Below, one piece after another: positions 1 to 6,733 of a DNA stretch of 22,900 nt. The position numbers were made by a program, and so were the translations under genes. The notes under the pieces are model-generated. The model ran no database searches. It was not told the origin of the DNA and saw only the letters and a program-made list of their open reading frames with translations. Source of the DNA: a virus. The DNA lies in IMG/VR virus record IMGVR_UViG_3300037189_007653, positions 1 to 22,900 of that record; one strand, 5' to 3'. Position 1 is the stretch's first letter. Every line of letters starts with the position of its first letter.

Positions 1-1458
1 AAAATTAGGGCCTTTGTACTTAACTTCAGCGTCTGTCATTTGCTGTACAAAGCGCTTATGAAGGCGTAAACGCCTAGCATTGTAATGATTAGGGTAAGTT
101 AATGCACGACGTTGAATCAAGGCTTGTAGATGCTTAAAACGACTTGATTGCTCAGTAGGACTGGATGTCAAAGGAATAACCTCTGCTCTACCCATTAGAA
201 TTTTTAGACGCTGAGCTACAGCATCTCCTACTCCATTTGAGTCAACCCCGATTGCAAGTACGTCATAGTTTGAGAGGAAGTTAACAATCTGGAAATACTG
301 TTCTTCCCAGTCATCGCCCTGCAGTTCAAGCCAGTTGAGAATTCGATGGTCGAAATAGCCAAATTCATCTGGTCTATCCCAGTCAACCCAGACAACGGTT
401 ACAACTGTGGAGTCCATCTTACGGGCGGGGTCAATGCCAACTACCACAGGTGTACGGTGCCACGCCTTAACGGTTTCTTGTGAGGTATCACCAAGCTCAT
501 CCATAATGGTAGAGGTGACGAACATGCCTCGCTCAAGAAGCCACTTGCAGCTATATGACATCTGGAACTCATCTGAGTCCTCGCCAATGCGCAGCATCTC
601 TTTCTTGATGAACTTACCGTAGTTCTCGTTAACCTTAGCGACATCTCTCCAGTCCCACTCAAAGTGGTTTTTACGGGAGTTGCTACCAGTCTGTCTACGC
701 TTGTTAAGCTGGATGCTCTTATAGAAGTTGTTCTTGTGCGTTGTAGGTGTGCCTGTCTTCACCATCGTTCCTGAGTAGTACGCAAGCATAGGGGAGATGG
801 ATTTGGAGACCACGAAGTCATCTGCCTCTTGACACTCATCAATAACGATGAGATGGAAGGACTTAGATTCAATCTTAGCTCTAGGGTTAGCTGTCATCAT
901 CATCAAGCTACTGCCTGAGTTTTTAAGTTTAATCTGTCGAGTTACGCCTGGCACCTTGCCTAGGGAGTCGTCAATCTCAGGGTCGCCTAGAATCTCAAGT
1001 GCCCGCTCAGAGGTGAGGCGGTTAACCGTACGACCAAAGAGTGTTTCTACCTGGCCCTCAACTGGGGCAAACATACCAATCCAGATGCCGTCTTTGAACT
1101 TGCCTAGAAGGTCTGGGTACATCTTGGCTAGGCGTGGGAGTAGTACCATAAGCGTAGCTACTGTATTAGCAATGGTCTCTGACTTGCCTGACTGACGTGC
1201 GGCAAGGGCGGTGATTTCTTCACCGTCGTTAATGATTACTGACTCGATAACCCTACGCGCCAATGGCATCTGGTAAGGGTGGAGCTCATGGCCTACAAGG
1301 GCAGTCTGGAACTGGATGCAACGGTCTACAAGCTTTTTGACAAACTCTTTAGAGAGCTCATCAAGCTCTTCTATCTCTTCTTCGGGAGCCAGGTCCTCAT
1401 CTTCATAGTCGTCTGGTAAGAACTGCTCTTCGTCGTAGTCGTCTATTAGTTCAGTCAT
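1..1458 (-). CDS. terL: Terminase large subunit (DNA-packaging ATPase/nuclease), 3' end cut by window edge
   Basis: The motor that pumps phage DNA into the prohead and cuts the concatemer. The reading frame is open from ATG at 1458 to base 1 (486 codons, C-terminus missing). After an acidic N-terminus of about 35 residues, a Walker A motif (ARQSGKS, residues 87-93) and a Walker B (LIVIDE, Asp207/Glu208) mark the ATPase. The RNase H-like nuclease follows, with Asp343 in VVGIDPA and Asp406 in IGVDSNGVGDA. The start has a modest AGGG Shine-Dalgarno. A terminator-like hairpin lies only about 30 bases upstream of the start codon, so expression may be attenuated relative to upstream genes. Portal and capsid genes would be expected further left, outside the window. 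The identity is secure from the motifs. Confidence 0.97.
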   Translation of the reverse strand, partial: MTELIDDYDEEQFLPDDYEDEDLAPEEEIEELDELSKEFVKKLVDRCIQFQTALVGHELHPYQMPLARRVIESVIINDGEEITALAARQSGKSETIANTVATLMVLLPRLAKMYPDLLGKFKDGIWIGMFAPVEGQVETLFGRTVNRLTSERALEILGDPEIDDSLGKVPGVTRQIKLKNSGSSLMMMTANPRAKIESKSFHLIVIDECQEADDFVVSKSISPMLAYYSGTMVKTGTPTTHKNNFYKSIQLNKRRQTGSNSRKNHFEWDWRDVAKVNENYGKFIKKEMLRIGEDSDEFQMSYSCKWLLERGMFVTSTIMDELGDTSQETVKAWHRTPVVVGIDPARKMDSTVVTVVWVDWDRPDEFGYFDHRILNWLELQGDDWEEQYFQIVNFLSNYDVLAIGVDSNGVGDAVAQRLKILMGRAEVIPLTSSPTEQSSRFKHLQALIQRRALTYPNHYNARRLRLHKRFVQQMTDAEVKYKGPNF

Positions 1459-1477
1459 CGTAACCCTAAGTTTAGAT

Positions 1478-1512
1478 TAAAACAAAAAGCCTGGGCGTTT
1501 AAACCCAGGGCT
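1478..1512 (-). terminator. Rho-independent terminator or attenuator just upstream of terL
   Basis: On the minus strand an 8-bp stem with one bulged G (arms at 1504-1512 and 1488-1495, loop of about 8) is followed by TTTTTGTTTT. It lies between the upstream small gene and terL, with no room for a normal promoter between it and the terL start. It may therefore act as a partial terminator that lowers terL expression. Confidence 0.7.
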
Positions 1513-1578
1513 CCTTGTTGCCACTACGGGGAGAGGAAGAGAGGCGGTATTAGTGTATCACAAAGTCGACAAATCTAT

Positions 1579-1821
1579 TTACGGGCGTGTCGAGCGCCGA
1601 TTCAACTCATCTACAACTGCGTGAAGAGCCTCAGCTCCTAACAGGGCTTCGTCTAAGTAAACCTGTTCTCTGTTCTTGCCATAGGCACTCATACAACGGC
1701 CTACCTCATAGATAGACTGTTCAATCCACATCTCAAGCTCTGCTGTAGGAATCTTGGCTACTCTCTTAGATACCTTTTCTGAGAAGGGCTTTATCCAAAT
1801 AGTTTTACTTCTCCCGAACAC
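1579..1821 (-). CDS. Small conserved phage protein upstream of terL, unknown function
   Basis: 80 residues starting at GTG 1821, preceded by a good GAGGAAGGGG ribosome site. The start overlaps the end of the previous gene by 17 bases, which suggests translational coupling. The N-terminus is basic (MFGRSKTIW). The rest looks helical, with a core around residues 27-75 (ELEMWIEQSIYEVGRC and ALLGAEALHAVVDEL). I recall similar short proteins near terminase genes in actinophages, but no function is known to me. A role in packaging is only inferred from position. No transmembrane segment or metal-binding motif is seen. Confidence 0.8.
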   Translation of the reverse strand: MFGRSKTIWIKPFSEKVSKRVAKIPTAELEMWIEQSIYEVGRCMSAYGKNREQVYLDEALLGAEALHAVVDELNRRSTRP

Positions 1822-2092
1822 GGGCTACCCCTTCCTCATCTGTTCTAGCTCGCATAGCTTTGCTAATAATCTCATCAACCTCTTCGTCAGTAAGCCACTC
1901 TGGGTCTTTAACTGTCTTGAAGAGAAGGCCTACGTAATAGCCTGGGATGGTGAATGGTACGCGAAATACCAAACAGTGCCCTACTCGATAAGGCATATCT
2001 GTCTCTTGGGTTTTACCTACCTCTACGATAGGTAAAGGCTTTCTATGGTAGTAGTTTAGCTTTCCTACGTATAGTGGTCCGAATGTTTTCAT
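1805..2092 (-). CDS. Hypothetical protein, 95 aa
   Basis: I chose ATG at 2092 (MKTFGPLYVGKL) because GGAGTAAG sits directly in front of it and it begins just after the previous stop. The same frame is open further upstream (to 2221), but that stretch overlaps the neighbour and has no ribosome site. The protein has a beta-like, aromatic N-terminal half (NYYHRKPLPIVEVGK, VFRVPFTIPGYYVGLLF) and an acidic helical tail (DPEWLTDEEVDEIISKAMRA). I do not recognise the family. It sits in the string of small genes leading into terL. Confidence 0.78.
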   Translation of the reverse strand: MKTFGPLYVGKLNYYHRKPLPIVEVGKTQETDMPYRVGHCLVFRVPFTIPGYYVGLLFKTVKDPEWLTDEEVDEIISKAMRARTDEEGVARVREK

Positions 2093-2093
2093 C

Positions 2094-2642
2094 TTACTCC
2101 TGGGGTCCGAAGAATATATCTGTCCAAGTCGGTACTCGAGGTAACGGCTCTTTGTTCTGTATCCTACTAGCTTGAGATGCGGAATAGCTAAATCGCTCTT
2201 TTGTGCCACCTGATAAAGCATCCGTGTTGGCTGGGCCGTGAGATGAGCAAGCCTGCTCCAGGATTGGCAGATACTTATTGGTTGAGCTGCTGTTCTTTAG
2301 ACCCATCCATACTTCTACGGATACGTCTTCATACTGCCACCAAGCGCCGCTTCTAAAGACAATGATGACGGTGTTGGTGTTGTGGTTGTAGCCAATCGTG
2401 TAAGCGCGTGGCCTGACTGGGTTTGCAGTAGGGGCGGTTAATACCTCAGTCCCTACATCCTTGACTTCATTAGGGAGCTCAATAGACCAATCTCCAGGGT
2501 TATCACTGGAGACTTGAGCCTCAGGGTTGTTATCAGAGGTGTTACGTTCGTAAGCATTTAAGTTCTGTTCTCTGGCACTGGTAAGCTCCTGCATAGCCTC
2601 TTCAAGGCTTCTACGCAGCTTATCCCGATTGCTGTTAGCCAT
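2094..2642 (-). CDS. KTSC-domain-like phage protein, 182 aa
   Basis: Residues about 78-127 follow the KTSC pattern: a YTIGYNHNTNTVIIVF strand pair, then SGAWWQYEDVSVEVWMGL and a Ser-rich NSSSTNKYL segment, matching the family's 'igYd...L.v.F.sG..Y.Y..Vp......l..a.S.G.y'. KTSC domains are small, often found in phages and sometimes fused to other proteins; their biochemical role is unclear. The N-terminal 30 residues look like a coiled coil (KLRRSLEEAMQELTSAREQN), followed by a polar linker. The ATG overlaps the previous stop as TAATG. A virion or packaging accessory role is inferred from location only. Confidence 0.8.
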   Translation of the reverse strand: MANSNRDKLRRSLEEAMQELTSAREQNLNAYERNTSDNNPEAQVSSDNPGDWSIELPNEVKDVGTEVLTAPTANPVRPRAYTIGYNHNTNTVIIVFRSGAWWQYEDVSVEVWMGLKNSSSTNKYLPILEQACSSHGPANTDALSGGTKERFSYSASQASRIQNKEPLPRVPTWTDIFFGPQE

Positions 2643-2902
2643 TATTCCTCACAAACGTGGTCTTGTGTCTCCGTCTCAAGTACTTTAACAAAACAGAGAG
2701 AGCAGCGCAAGTAACGTGGCGGGTTATAGTCATTCTGAACTGTAGCCCCTAAAGGCATATCCCCGCCATACTCAGACGTGTCGTAGCTATCCGTAATGAG
2801 CTCTGGCTCCTGCAGTATCTCCTGCGGGAAAGGGCCCTTAGGACTCATAGCCATAGAGGGCACTGGGTGCACCTGTACGGCTTGTCGTTGAGTTATTCTC
2901 AC
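2642..2902 (-). CDS. Small protein with C-terminal zinc-finger-like motif, 86 aa
   Basis: Starts at GTG 2902, two bases after the previous stop, with a weak GAG ribosome site; internal ATGs have no better site. The first 60 residues are Pro-rich and look disordered. The C-terminus carries CSLC, then 11 residues, then HVC: a Cys-x2-Cys-x11-His-x-Cys arrangement that should bind one zinc. I do not recognise a family. It ends in a TAATG overlap with the KTSC-like gene. The protein upstream of it is also a small Zn-ribbon protein, so two of these stand side by side. Confidence 0.75.
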   Translation of the reverse strand: MRITQRQAVQVHPVPSMAMSPKGPFPQEILQEPELITDSYDTSEYGGDMPLGATVQNDYNPPRYLRCSLCFVKVLETETQDHVCEE

Positions 2903-2904
2903 GA

Positions 2905-3117
2905 CTACTCAGCTGGGGTTTCTTCAACCTCTACTGGCTCAGCGGTCTTCTTAGACTTTGCTGCCTTTACTGGCTCAGCTACTGGAATCTCAAACTGGCC
3001 TTCCGCAGCACGTGTGCTGAGGGATGCTGGTAGGCAATCTCCGCAATAGCTGACAGGGTTAGCGCCTGGGTCAGATACAAGGTACATAGCGTCGTTAACG
3101 CAGTTATCGCATTTCAT
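2905..3117 (-). CDS. Small zinc-ribbon protein, 70 aa
   Basis: The N-terminus has CDNC and CGDC (Cys3, Cys6, Cys25, Cys28), a Cys-x2-Cys-x18-Cys-x2-Cys zinc ribbon around DPGANPVSY. The second half is a disordered Lys/Glu/Pro tail. I recall this ribbon type in many actinophages, function unknown. AGGAGG eight bases before ATG is one of the best ribosome sites in the window. This is the first gene after a strong terminator (3152-3181), yet no clear promoter is seen in the 30 bases between. It may depend on read-through or on a promoter inside the terminator region. Confidence 0.85.
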   Translation of the reverse strand: MKCDNCVNDAMYLVSDPGANPVSYCGDCLPASLSTRAAEGQFEIPVAEPVKAAKSKKTAEPVEVEETPAE

Positions 3118-3151
3118 AAAAACCTCCTATAGGTGACTAACAGTATAGACG

Positions 3152-3181
3152 AAAAAAGGGGGCAAGGTTACCCTTGCCCCC
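3152..3181 (-). terminator. Strong Rho-independent terminator
   Basis: A perfect 10-bp GC-rich stem (GGGGGCAAGG at 3158-3167 pairing with CCTTGCCCCC at 3172-3181, 4-base loop) is followed on the minus strand by TTTTTT. It ends transcription of the small membrane-protein gene just to its right. The plus strand lacks a T tract after the stem, so it works in one direction only. Confidence 0.92.
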
Positions 3182-3194
3182 TAGTTTCAGTAAG

Positions 3195-3389
3195 TTACTT
3201 GGAAGCGCCAACTCCGAATGCGCCGTCCTTTGGGTTAAGTGCGCGGAGTAGTGGGCCTGCTACTGAAGCGATAGCCGCGCTACCTAGGGCCTTACCATCA
3301 TGGTTTCCAGCCAAGTACATTGCAAGAACAGCTGAAACAGCGGTACGGGCATATGATGCCGCTGCTGCTTGAAGTGCCTTTGAGTTCAT
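3195..3389 (-). CDS. Small membrane protein, candidate holin
   Basis: 64 residues with two moderately hydrophobic segments (about 10-27, TAVSAVLAMYLAG; about 35-50, LGSAAIASVAGPLLRAL) and the C-terminal signature LNPKDGAFG. I associate that signature with small actinophage membrane proteins often annotated as holins. AGAGGAAAT precedes the ATG. It is followed directly by a strong terminator and preceded by a second membrane protein, so the two may form a lysis-related pair separate from the endolysin cluster near 11 kb. Function as a holin is inferred from size and topology, not shown. Confidence 0.75.
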   Translation of the reverse strand: MNSKALQAAAASYARTAVSAVLAMYLAGNHDGKALGSAAIASVAGPLLRALNPKDGAFGVGASK

Positions 3390-3449
3390 ATTTCCTCTTT
3401 CGTAGATGAATCCCCGTTAGGGGCCATTTAAATAATAGCAGACGTTCTG

Positions 3450-3761
3450 TTAGCCGTGCTCTTTTATGTGTTGCTCGAACGCGCCCTCTAGCTTAGAGAG
3501 CTTGTCGCCTATCTCTACCTGGCGCTCAGTCAAGTTCTCGAGCATAGGGATAATCTGTAGGCTAATCTTATCGTGCACTGAACCACCGCCATTAGGAGTA
3601 AGCTCGTGGATTGCTGGTGCCATTGTCTTCTTCAGCTCTTCAGACTGTTCTTGTAGCACGTGATGGATAGCCTTCTTTGCTATGAACCAAATCACACTGC
3701 CGAGAGCGCCTGTAACGAAGGTATATGAGTAAATGACTGTTGCCCAGTCTGATGATGACAT
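3450..3761 (-). CDS. Membrane protein with one TM segment and a coiled-coil tail, 103 aa
   Basis: I prefer ATG at 3761 (MSSSDWATVIYSYTF), with a weak GGA ribosome site. The frame is open to a GTG at 3902, but those 47 extra residues lack a ribosome site and would occupy the whole divergent promoter region. One transmembrane helix (about 10-28, TFVTGALGSVIWFIA) is followed by KKAIHHVLQEQSEELKK and a second amphipathic helix (MLENLTERQVEIGDKLSKLEGAF), probably a cytoplasmic coiled coil. This layout resembles small actinophage proteins found near lysins. It could be a holin partner, antiholin or membrane anchor. Confidence 0.7.
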   Translation of the reverse strand: MSSSDWATVIYSYTFVTGALGSVIWFIAKKAIHHVLQEQSEELKKTMAPAIHELTPNGGGSVHDKISLQIIPMLENLTERQVEIGDKLSKLEGAFEQHIKEHG

Positions 3762-3832
3762 CGAATGTCCATTCTTAATTGTCGCTAAGGTTACGCTTAG
3801 TAAGAATGGTTGTCCGTGTGTGAGCTCAAGAA

Positions 3833-3861
3833 TTGCTGATAGATAAAGTTTTACACATAAT
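3833..3861 (+). promoter_or_regulatory. Candidate plus-strand promoter for the transglycosylase-WhiB island
   Basis: TTGCTG (3833-3838), 17 bases, CATAAT (3856-3861), about 120 bases upstream of the first plus-strand gene. A second -35-like TTGACA lies at 3896-3901 but has no good -10. The non-coding stretch 3762-3979 separates divergent genes and must hold start signals for both sides. I see no other feature in it. Confidence 0.35.
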
Positions 3862-3979
3862 AATCGTCTTTTCTCCCTAAACTCGACGTTATAACTTGAC
3901 ACACGCCGTAACTCTTTGGTTTGCTAGTACATGACAGAGGCTCCAGCAATGGGGTCTTAGCCAACTGAGAGGAGCAGCG

Positions 3980-4516
3980 ATGCTCAATATCAGACTTAAT
4001 CTAACGATTAATCTACGGAAAGTGGGGGCGGCAGTAGCGGCAGGGTTTATCTTCCTATCGCATCTAGTCTCTCCTGCGTATGCACTAACCGCAGTAACTG
4101 TACCTACAGAGAAGACAGTGACAGTCTCCCTTACGTACCTAACTGTGAAGACAACAAGAACCCAAGCCCAACAGGCTTTGGTTAGCGGGTACTCGAAGTA
4201 CTTTGACCCAGAAGCCTTAGCGTTTCTGACAATGTATGGTTCAGGTCAATCCATGACTGAGTGGAAGTGCTTGCGTAACATCTGGCAACATGAAAGCCAT
4301 TTCAACCCTAAAGCCCGTAACATGCACTCTGGGGCTTTGGGCATAGCACAATTCTTGCCAAGCACGTGGGGTAACTATAAGGTTGCCCAAACGACCGACG
4401 CTGGTCTACAAATTAAATACGGGCTACATTACATCGAAAAACGATATGGGAGTATCAGTGACAAGTCAGGTACATGTAATGCTTGGAAGTTTTGGCAAAA
4501 GCACGGGTGGTACTAA
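3980..4516 (+). CDS. Secreted lytic transglycosylase (SLT fold)
   Basis: 178 residues. It cleaves the glycan strands of peptidoglycan outside the membrane. A Sec signal peptide is clear: basic start, hydrophobic VGAAVAAGFIFLSHLV, and an Ala-x-Ala site at AYA/L near residue 35. The SLT domain spans about 90-178: catalytic Glu105 in WQHESHFNP, the SGALGIAQFLPSTWG motif, and a C-terminal AWKFWQKHGWY typical of actinobacterial proteins. Cys97 and Cys166 may form a disulfide. GAGAGGAGC precedes the ATG. Being on the plus strand among minus-strand virion genes, it looks like acquired cargo. It could help lysis or remodel the infected cell wall. No tail domain is present, so I do not read it as a virion lysin. 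Confidence 0.9.
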   Translation: MLNIRLNLTINLRKVGAAVAAGFIFLSHLVSPAYALTAVTVPTEKTVTVSLTYLTVKTTRTQAQQALVSGYSKYFDPEALAFLTMYGSGQSMTEWKCLRNIWQHESHFNPKARNMHSGALGIAQFLPSTWGNYKVAQTTDAGLQIKYGLHYIEKRYGSISDKSGTCNAWKFWQKHGWY

Positions 4517-4748
4517 CGCCCCTTACTTTGACGGCACCCAGCCGTGTGCGGAGACTGACCCAGAGATATTCTTCCCTGAAAAGGGTTGTAACGGCTCTGA
4601 GGTGCGTCTAGCGATAAATATATGTAAACGATGCGAGTTCCAGGCTCCGTGCCTGGAATACGCCCTTCAGGAGCCTCAGGAAGGCATCTGGGGCGGTACT
4701 ACGTACCAACAACGTAAAAGACTCAGGCGACTTAGAAGAGCTAGTTAA
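4479..4748 (+). CDS. whiB: WhiB-family iron-sulfur transcription regulator
   Basis: From ATG 4479 the protein has 89 residues with Cys23, Cys49, Cys52 and Cys58, giving the WhiB pattern Cys...Cys-x2-Cys-x5-Cys that holds a [4Fe-4S] cluster. It also has the GIWGG turn (69-73) and a basic C-terminal helix (QQRKRLRRLRR) that contacts DNA. An additional Cys37 is unusual. The frame is open upstream to 4383, but the chosen start fits the family length and has AGGT in front. It overlaps the end of the transglycosylase gene by 38 bases. WhiB is confined to actinobacteria and their phages; phage copies (for example TM4 gp49) are known to interfere with host WhiB proteins. It probably rewires host transcription or blocks superinfection. 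Confidence 0.93.
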   Translation: MLGSFGKSTGGTNAPYFDGTQPCAETDPEIFFPEKGCNGSEVRLAINICKRCEFQAPCLEYALQEPQEGIWGGTTYQQRKRLRRLRRAS

Positions 4749-4783
4749 AACAGAAAAGCCCCCGCGTGAGCGGGGGCTTTTTT
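4747..4783. terminator. Bidirectional terminator between convergent genes
   Basis: GCCCCCGC (4758-4765), GTGA loop, GCGGGGGC (4770-4777), followed by TTTTTT on the plus strand; on the minus strand the stem is followed by TTTTCTGTTTT. It serves the plus-strand whiB gene and the minus-strand virion gene that converge here. Confidence 0.95.
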
Positions 4784-4796
4784 GCTTGTGTAAGAA

Positions 4797-6095
4797 CTAT
4801 GCCCAAGAAGTCATAGTGATTGTTGTACCAAGTGCGATTGAAGCTGCACCTGCTGCAACAGACTGTGTCTTTACTGTGCCAGAAGCACCAGTGAGCTTTG
4901 TACCAGGTGTGATTGCGCCTGTGTCTGCAACAGTCCATCCTGAACCAGCGATGACGAGTGTGCTGCCTGAGCCACCAGTTACAGTCCAAGTACCAACGAG
5001 TGCTGCTGGGATACCTGTACCTGTAGCGATTGTTACCTTTGTACCTACAGGCCATGTGCTTGTTCCACCAGAGACAGTCACTGTAGCTGCAGTAGTTGAG
5101 GTGACGTTAATCTGGGTTGGCTGTGTAGCGGTATTAGTCACACCAGTTGTATTGGTGATGTTAGCTGCGATGTAACCAGCATCCTTAAGGGCGTCAAGAC
5201 CGAGAGCGGTTGTGAGACCAAGGATTGAAGGGATTGTCATGTAGGCAGTTCCACCAACGAATGAACCATCAGCTGCTGTTAGAGCATCTGAACGCTGTAC
5301 GATACCGTTGTTGATGTTGATGAGTGAGCCAGCTGTGCTGTTGGTTACTGTGAAGTAATCACGAGTAGCCTTAGCAACTGTAGCTGAAGTGAGGTTGAAG
5401 CCGTTGCAGCCTGTGATGTCTACAGTATCTCCAGCACTAAGTGTGTTGAATGCCTGGTAGGTAATAGTTGTGCCATCGCCATCAACCTGTGTGATGTTGA
5501 ACTTACCTGTAGCAGCGATGAAGCCTGGGTATCCAGCCCAACCAGTTTCTGCACGGACATGGTTGTCTGCAGGAACTGTGGTGCTTAGACCGTTCCACAA
5601 AGACTTAGAGATGTCTGTGAAGCTGAGGTAGGTTGAAGCCTTGTCAGTGGTTGTTGAGTATCCTGTGTCAGCGCCTACGCCTGGGATAAGGCCGATTACG
5701 CCTGTAGCAGCAGCGGTTGCGCCTGTAACAGCAGAACCTGTAGCTGCGTTAGTTACTGTGAAACCTGTGTAGGCTCCAGCTGAACCTACTAGTGAGGCAA
5801 CGCGTACGTTGGTAAGGTTGAAAGCAGAAGTTGAAAGACCTGTGATTGACACAGTCTCGCCAACGGTGAATGTGTTAGCGGCTGTGTAGGTTACGGTTGT
5901 GCCATCAGCAGATGCAGCTGTGACTACAGCTGACTGGTTCTGGACAACAGTTGAGCCTGTGGTTCCGCCTGTAGCATTGAAGCTAGATGTTTCTGAACGA
6001 ACATCGTTAGGCTGTAGTGGGAAGTTACCCCACACGAAATCTACGGCTACGTTGCCAGACGAATCTAGCAAGTGACCATCGTTATTTGTTGCCAT
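4797..6095 (-). CDS. Repeat-containing virion surface protein, 432 aa
   Basis: A Thr/Ala/Gly/Val-rich beta protein. After an N-terminal VDFVWGNFPLQPNDVR motif that I recall from actinophage structural proteins, three related beta-sandwich-like modules occur at about 55-125, 200-262 and 327-395. The first two share TYxAxNTxxxGxTVxITG, FNLT and FTVTN. A central non-repeat domain (about 140-200 and 265-320) contains SLWNGLS and a helix LGLDALKDAGYIAANI. It is probably a capsid decoration or tail-associated adhesion protein; the sequence does not decide which. It has its own promoter (6149-6178) and terminator (4747-4783), consistent with high-level single-gene expression. AAAGG precedes the ATG. 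Confidence 0.85.
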   Translation of the reverse strand: MATNNDGHLLDSSGNVAVDFVWGNFPLQPNDVRSETSSFNATGGTTGSTVVQNQSAVVTAASADGTTVTYTAANTFTVGETVSITGLSTSAFNLTNVRVASLVGSAGAYTGFTVTNAATGSAVTGATAAATGVIGLIPGVGADTGYSTTTDKASTYLSFTDISKSLWNGLSTTVPADNHVRAETGWAGYPGFIAATGKFNITQVDGDGTTITYQAFNTLSAGDTVDITGCNGFNLTSATVAKATRDYFTVTNSTAGSLININNGIVQRSDALTAADGSFVGGTAYMTIPSILGLTTALGLDALKDAGYIAANITNTTGVTNTATQPTQINVTSTTAATVTVSGGTSTWPVGTKVTIATGTGIPAALVGTWTVTGGSGSTLVIAGSGWTVADTGAITPGTKLTGASGTVKTQSVAAGAASIALGTTITMTSWA

Positions 6096-6148
6096 TAGTG
6101 ACCTTTTTCTCTAGAGAGGTGAGCACCTGATATCGGGGGTGCACCACT

Positions 6149-6178
6149 ATTATCTCTATGAAATACTGCAGGTGTCAG
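6149..6178 (-). promoter_or_regulatory. Strong sigma70-type promoter for the 432-aa virion gene
   Basis: On the minus strand CTGACA (6173-6178), 18 bases, GATAAT (6149-6154): five of six matches to each consensus box. The predicted start near 6142 leaves a leader of about 47 bases, which contains short inverted repeats (GCACC/GGTGC, AGGTG/CACCT) before the ribosome site. It is the best promoter match in the window. Confidence 0.6.
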
Positions 6179-6180
6179 GC

Positions 6181-6486
6181 TTAACCTTGGGTAGTTGTGT
6201 CCTCGGCTGGAGGTGTGGTGACTACTCCAGGGGTAGTTGATGGGGCTGGGTGGAATGTCCGTGTGTGCTCATCATAGGTGCCGTTTAGCTGAACAGATTG
6301 AGGGTCGGCTTCCAGCAGGTCAGTAATCTCGATAATCTTAGGCTCGCTAAGAAGAACCGCTGCCAGGCGTGGGTCTGTGTGCATGATGTCGATTACAGTA
6401 CCGTCAATGATAAAAGCCAACTTATGCGGCGGAAGTACCTCAGGCGCGTTGTAGTCGCTATGGTCGCGGTTGATTTCGTCAGTCAT
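6181..6486 (-). CDS. Small conserved phage protein, 101 aa
   Basis: Residues about 20-60 form a conserved core (KLAFIIDGTVIDIMHTDPR, LAAVLLSEPKIIEIT) of a kind I recall in small structural-region proteins of aquatic phages. The C-terminal third is a Thr/Pro-rich disordered tail. GAGGAGC, lying inside the end of the previous gene, precedes the ATG, and the two genes abut exactly. Function unknown. It is the last gene before the promoter of the repeat virion protein. Confidence 0.8.
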   Translation of the reverse strand: MTDEINRDHSDYNAPEVLPPHKLAFIIDGTVIDIMHTDPRLAAVLLSEPKIIEITDLLEADPQSVQLNGTYDEHTRTFHPAPSTTPGVVTTPPAEDTTTQG

Positions 6487-6732
6487 TTATTGCTCCTCTG
6501 TGATTGAGACTTTAACTACTTCCCACTTGTGCAATGGGCAATAGGCATTAGGTAGCTTAACCTTAGCGGTCATAAAACACCCGCATTCTTTACAGGTCTT
6601 TGTTGCTTGAACTAGCTCAGGGCAGCTCAAGCAGATGGCGTATCGCTCGTCTGCTATATCTGTCTGAACTCGTCCTAGGTTCTTGTTAAAGAGGTCCCAG
6701 GGGCGAGCTGGTCTGTCAAATGGGTCTGCCAT
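6487..6732 (-). CDS. Cys-rich metal-binding protein of the 'SCPEL' type, 81 aa
   Basis: Six cysteines at 34, 37, 47, 50, 52 and 65 plus His68 (CLSCPEL, CKECGCFM, then LPNAYCPLHKW) give a compact zinc site. I recall this layout in short proteins of T4-like and pelagic phages, encoded among tail genes. It starts two bases after the upstream tail gene, which suggests coupling. Its place among fibre and tail genes hints at a role in tail assembly, but no function is known to me. Confidence 0.85.
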   Translation of the reverse strand: MADPFDRPARPWDLFNKNLGRVQTDIADERYAICLSCPELVQATKTCKECGCFMTAKVKLPNAYCPLHKWEVVKVSITEEQ

Positions 6733-6733
6733 A

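Noticed and set aside
3762-3902. Longer form of the 3450-3761 protein starting at GTG 3902
   Set aside because: No ribosome site, would fill the divergent promoter region, and the added segment lacks features of the family.
4383-4478. N-terminal extension of WhiB to 4383
   Set aside because: It overlaps the catalytic part of the transglycosylase gene, exceeds normal WhiB length and has no ribosome site.
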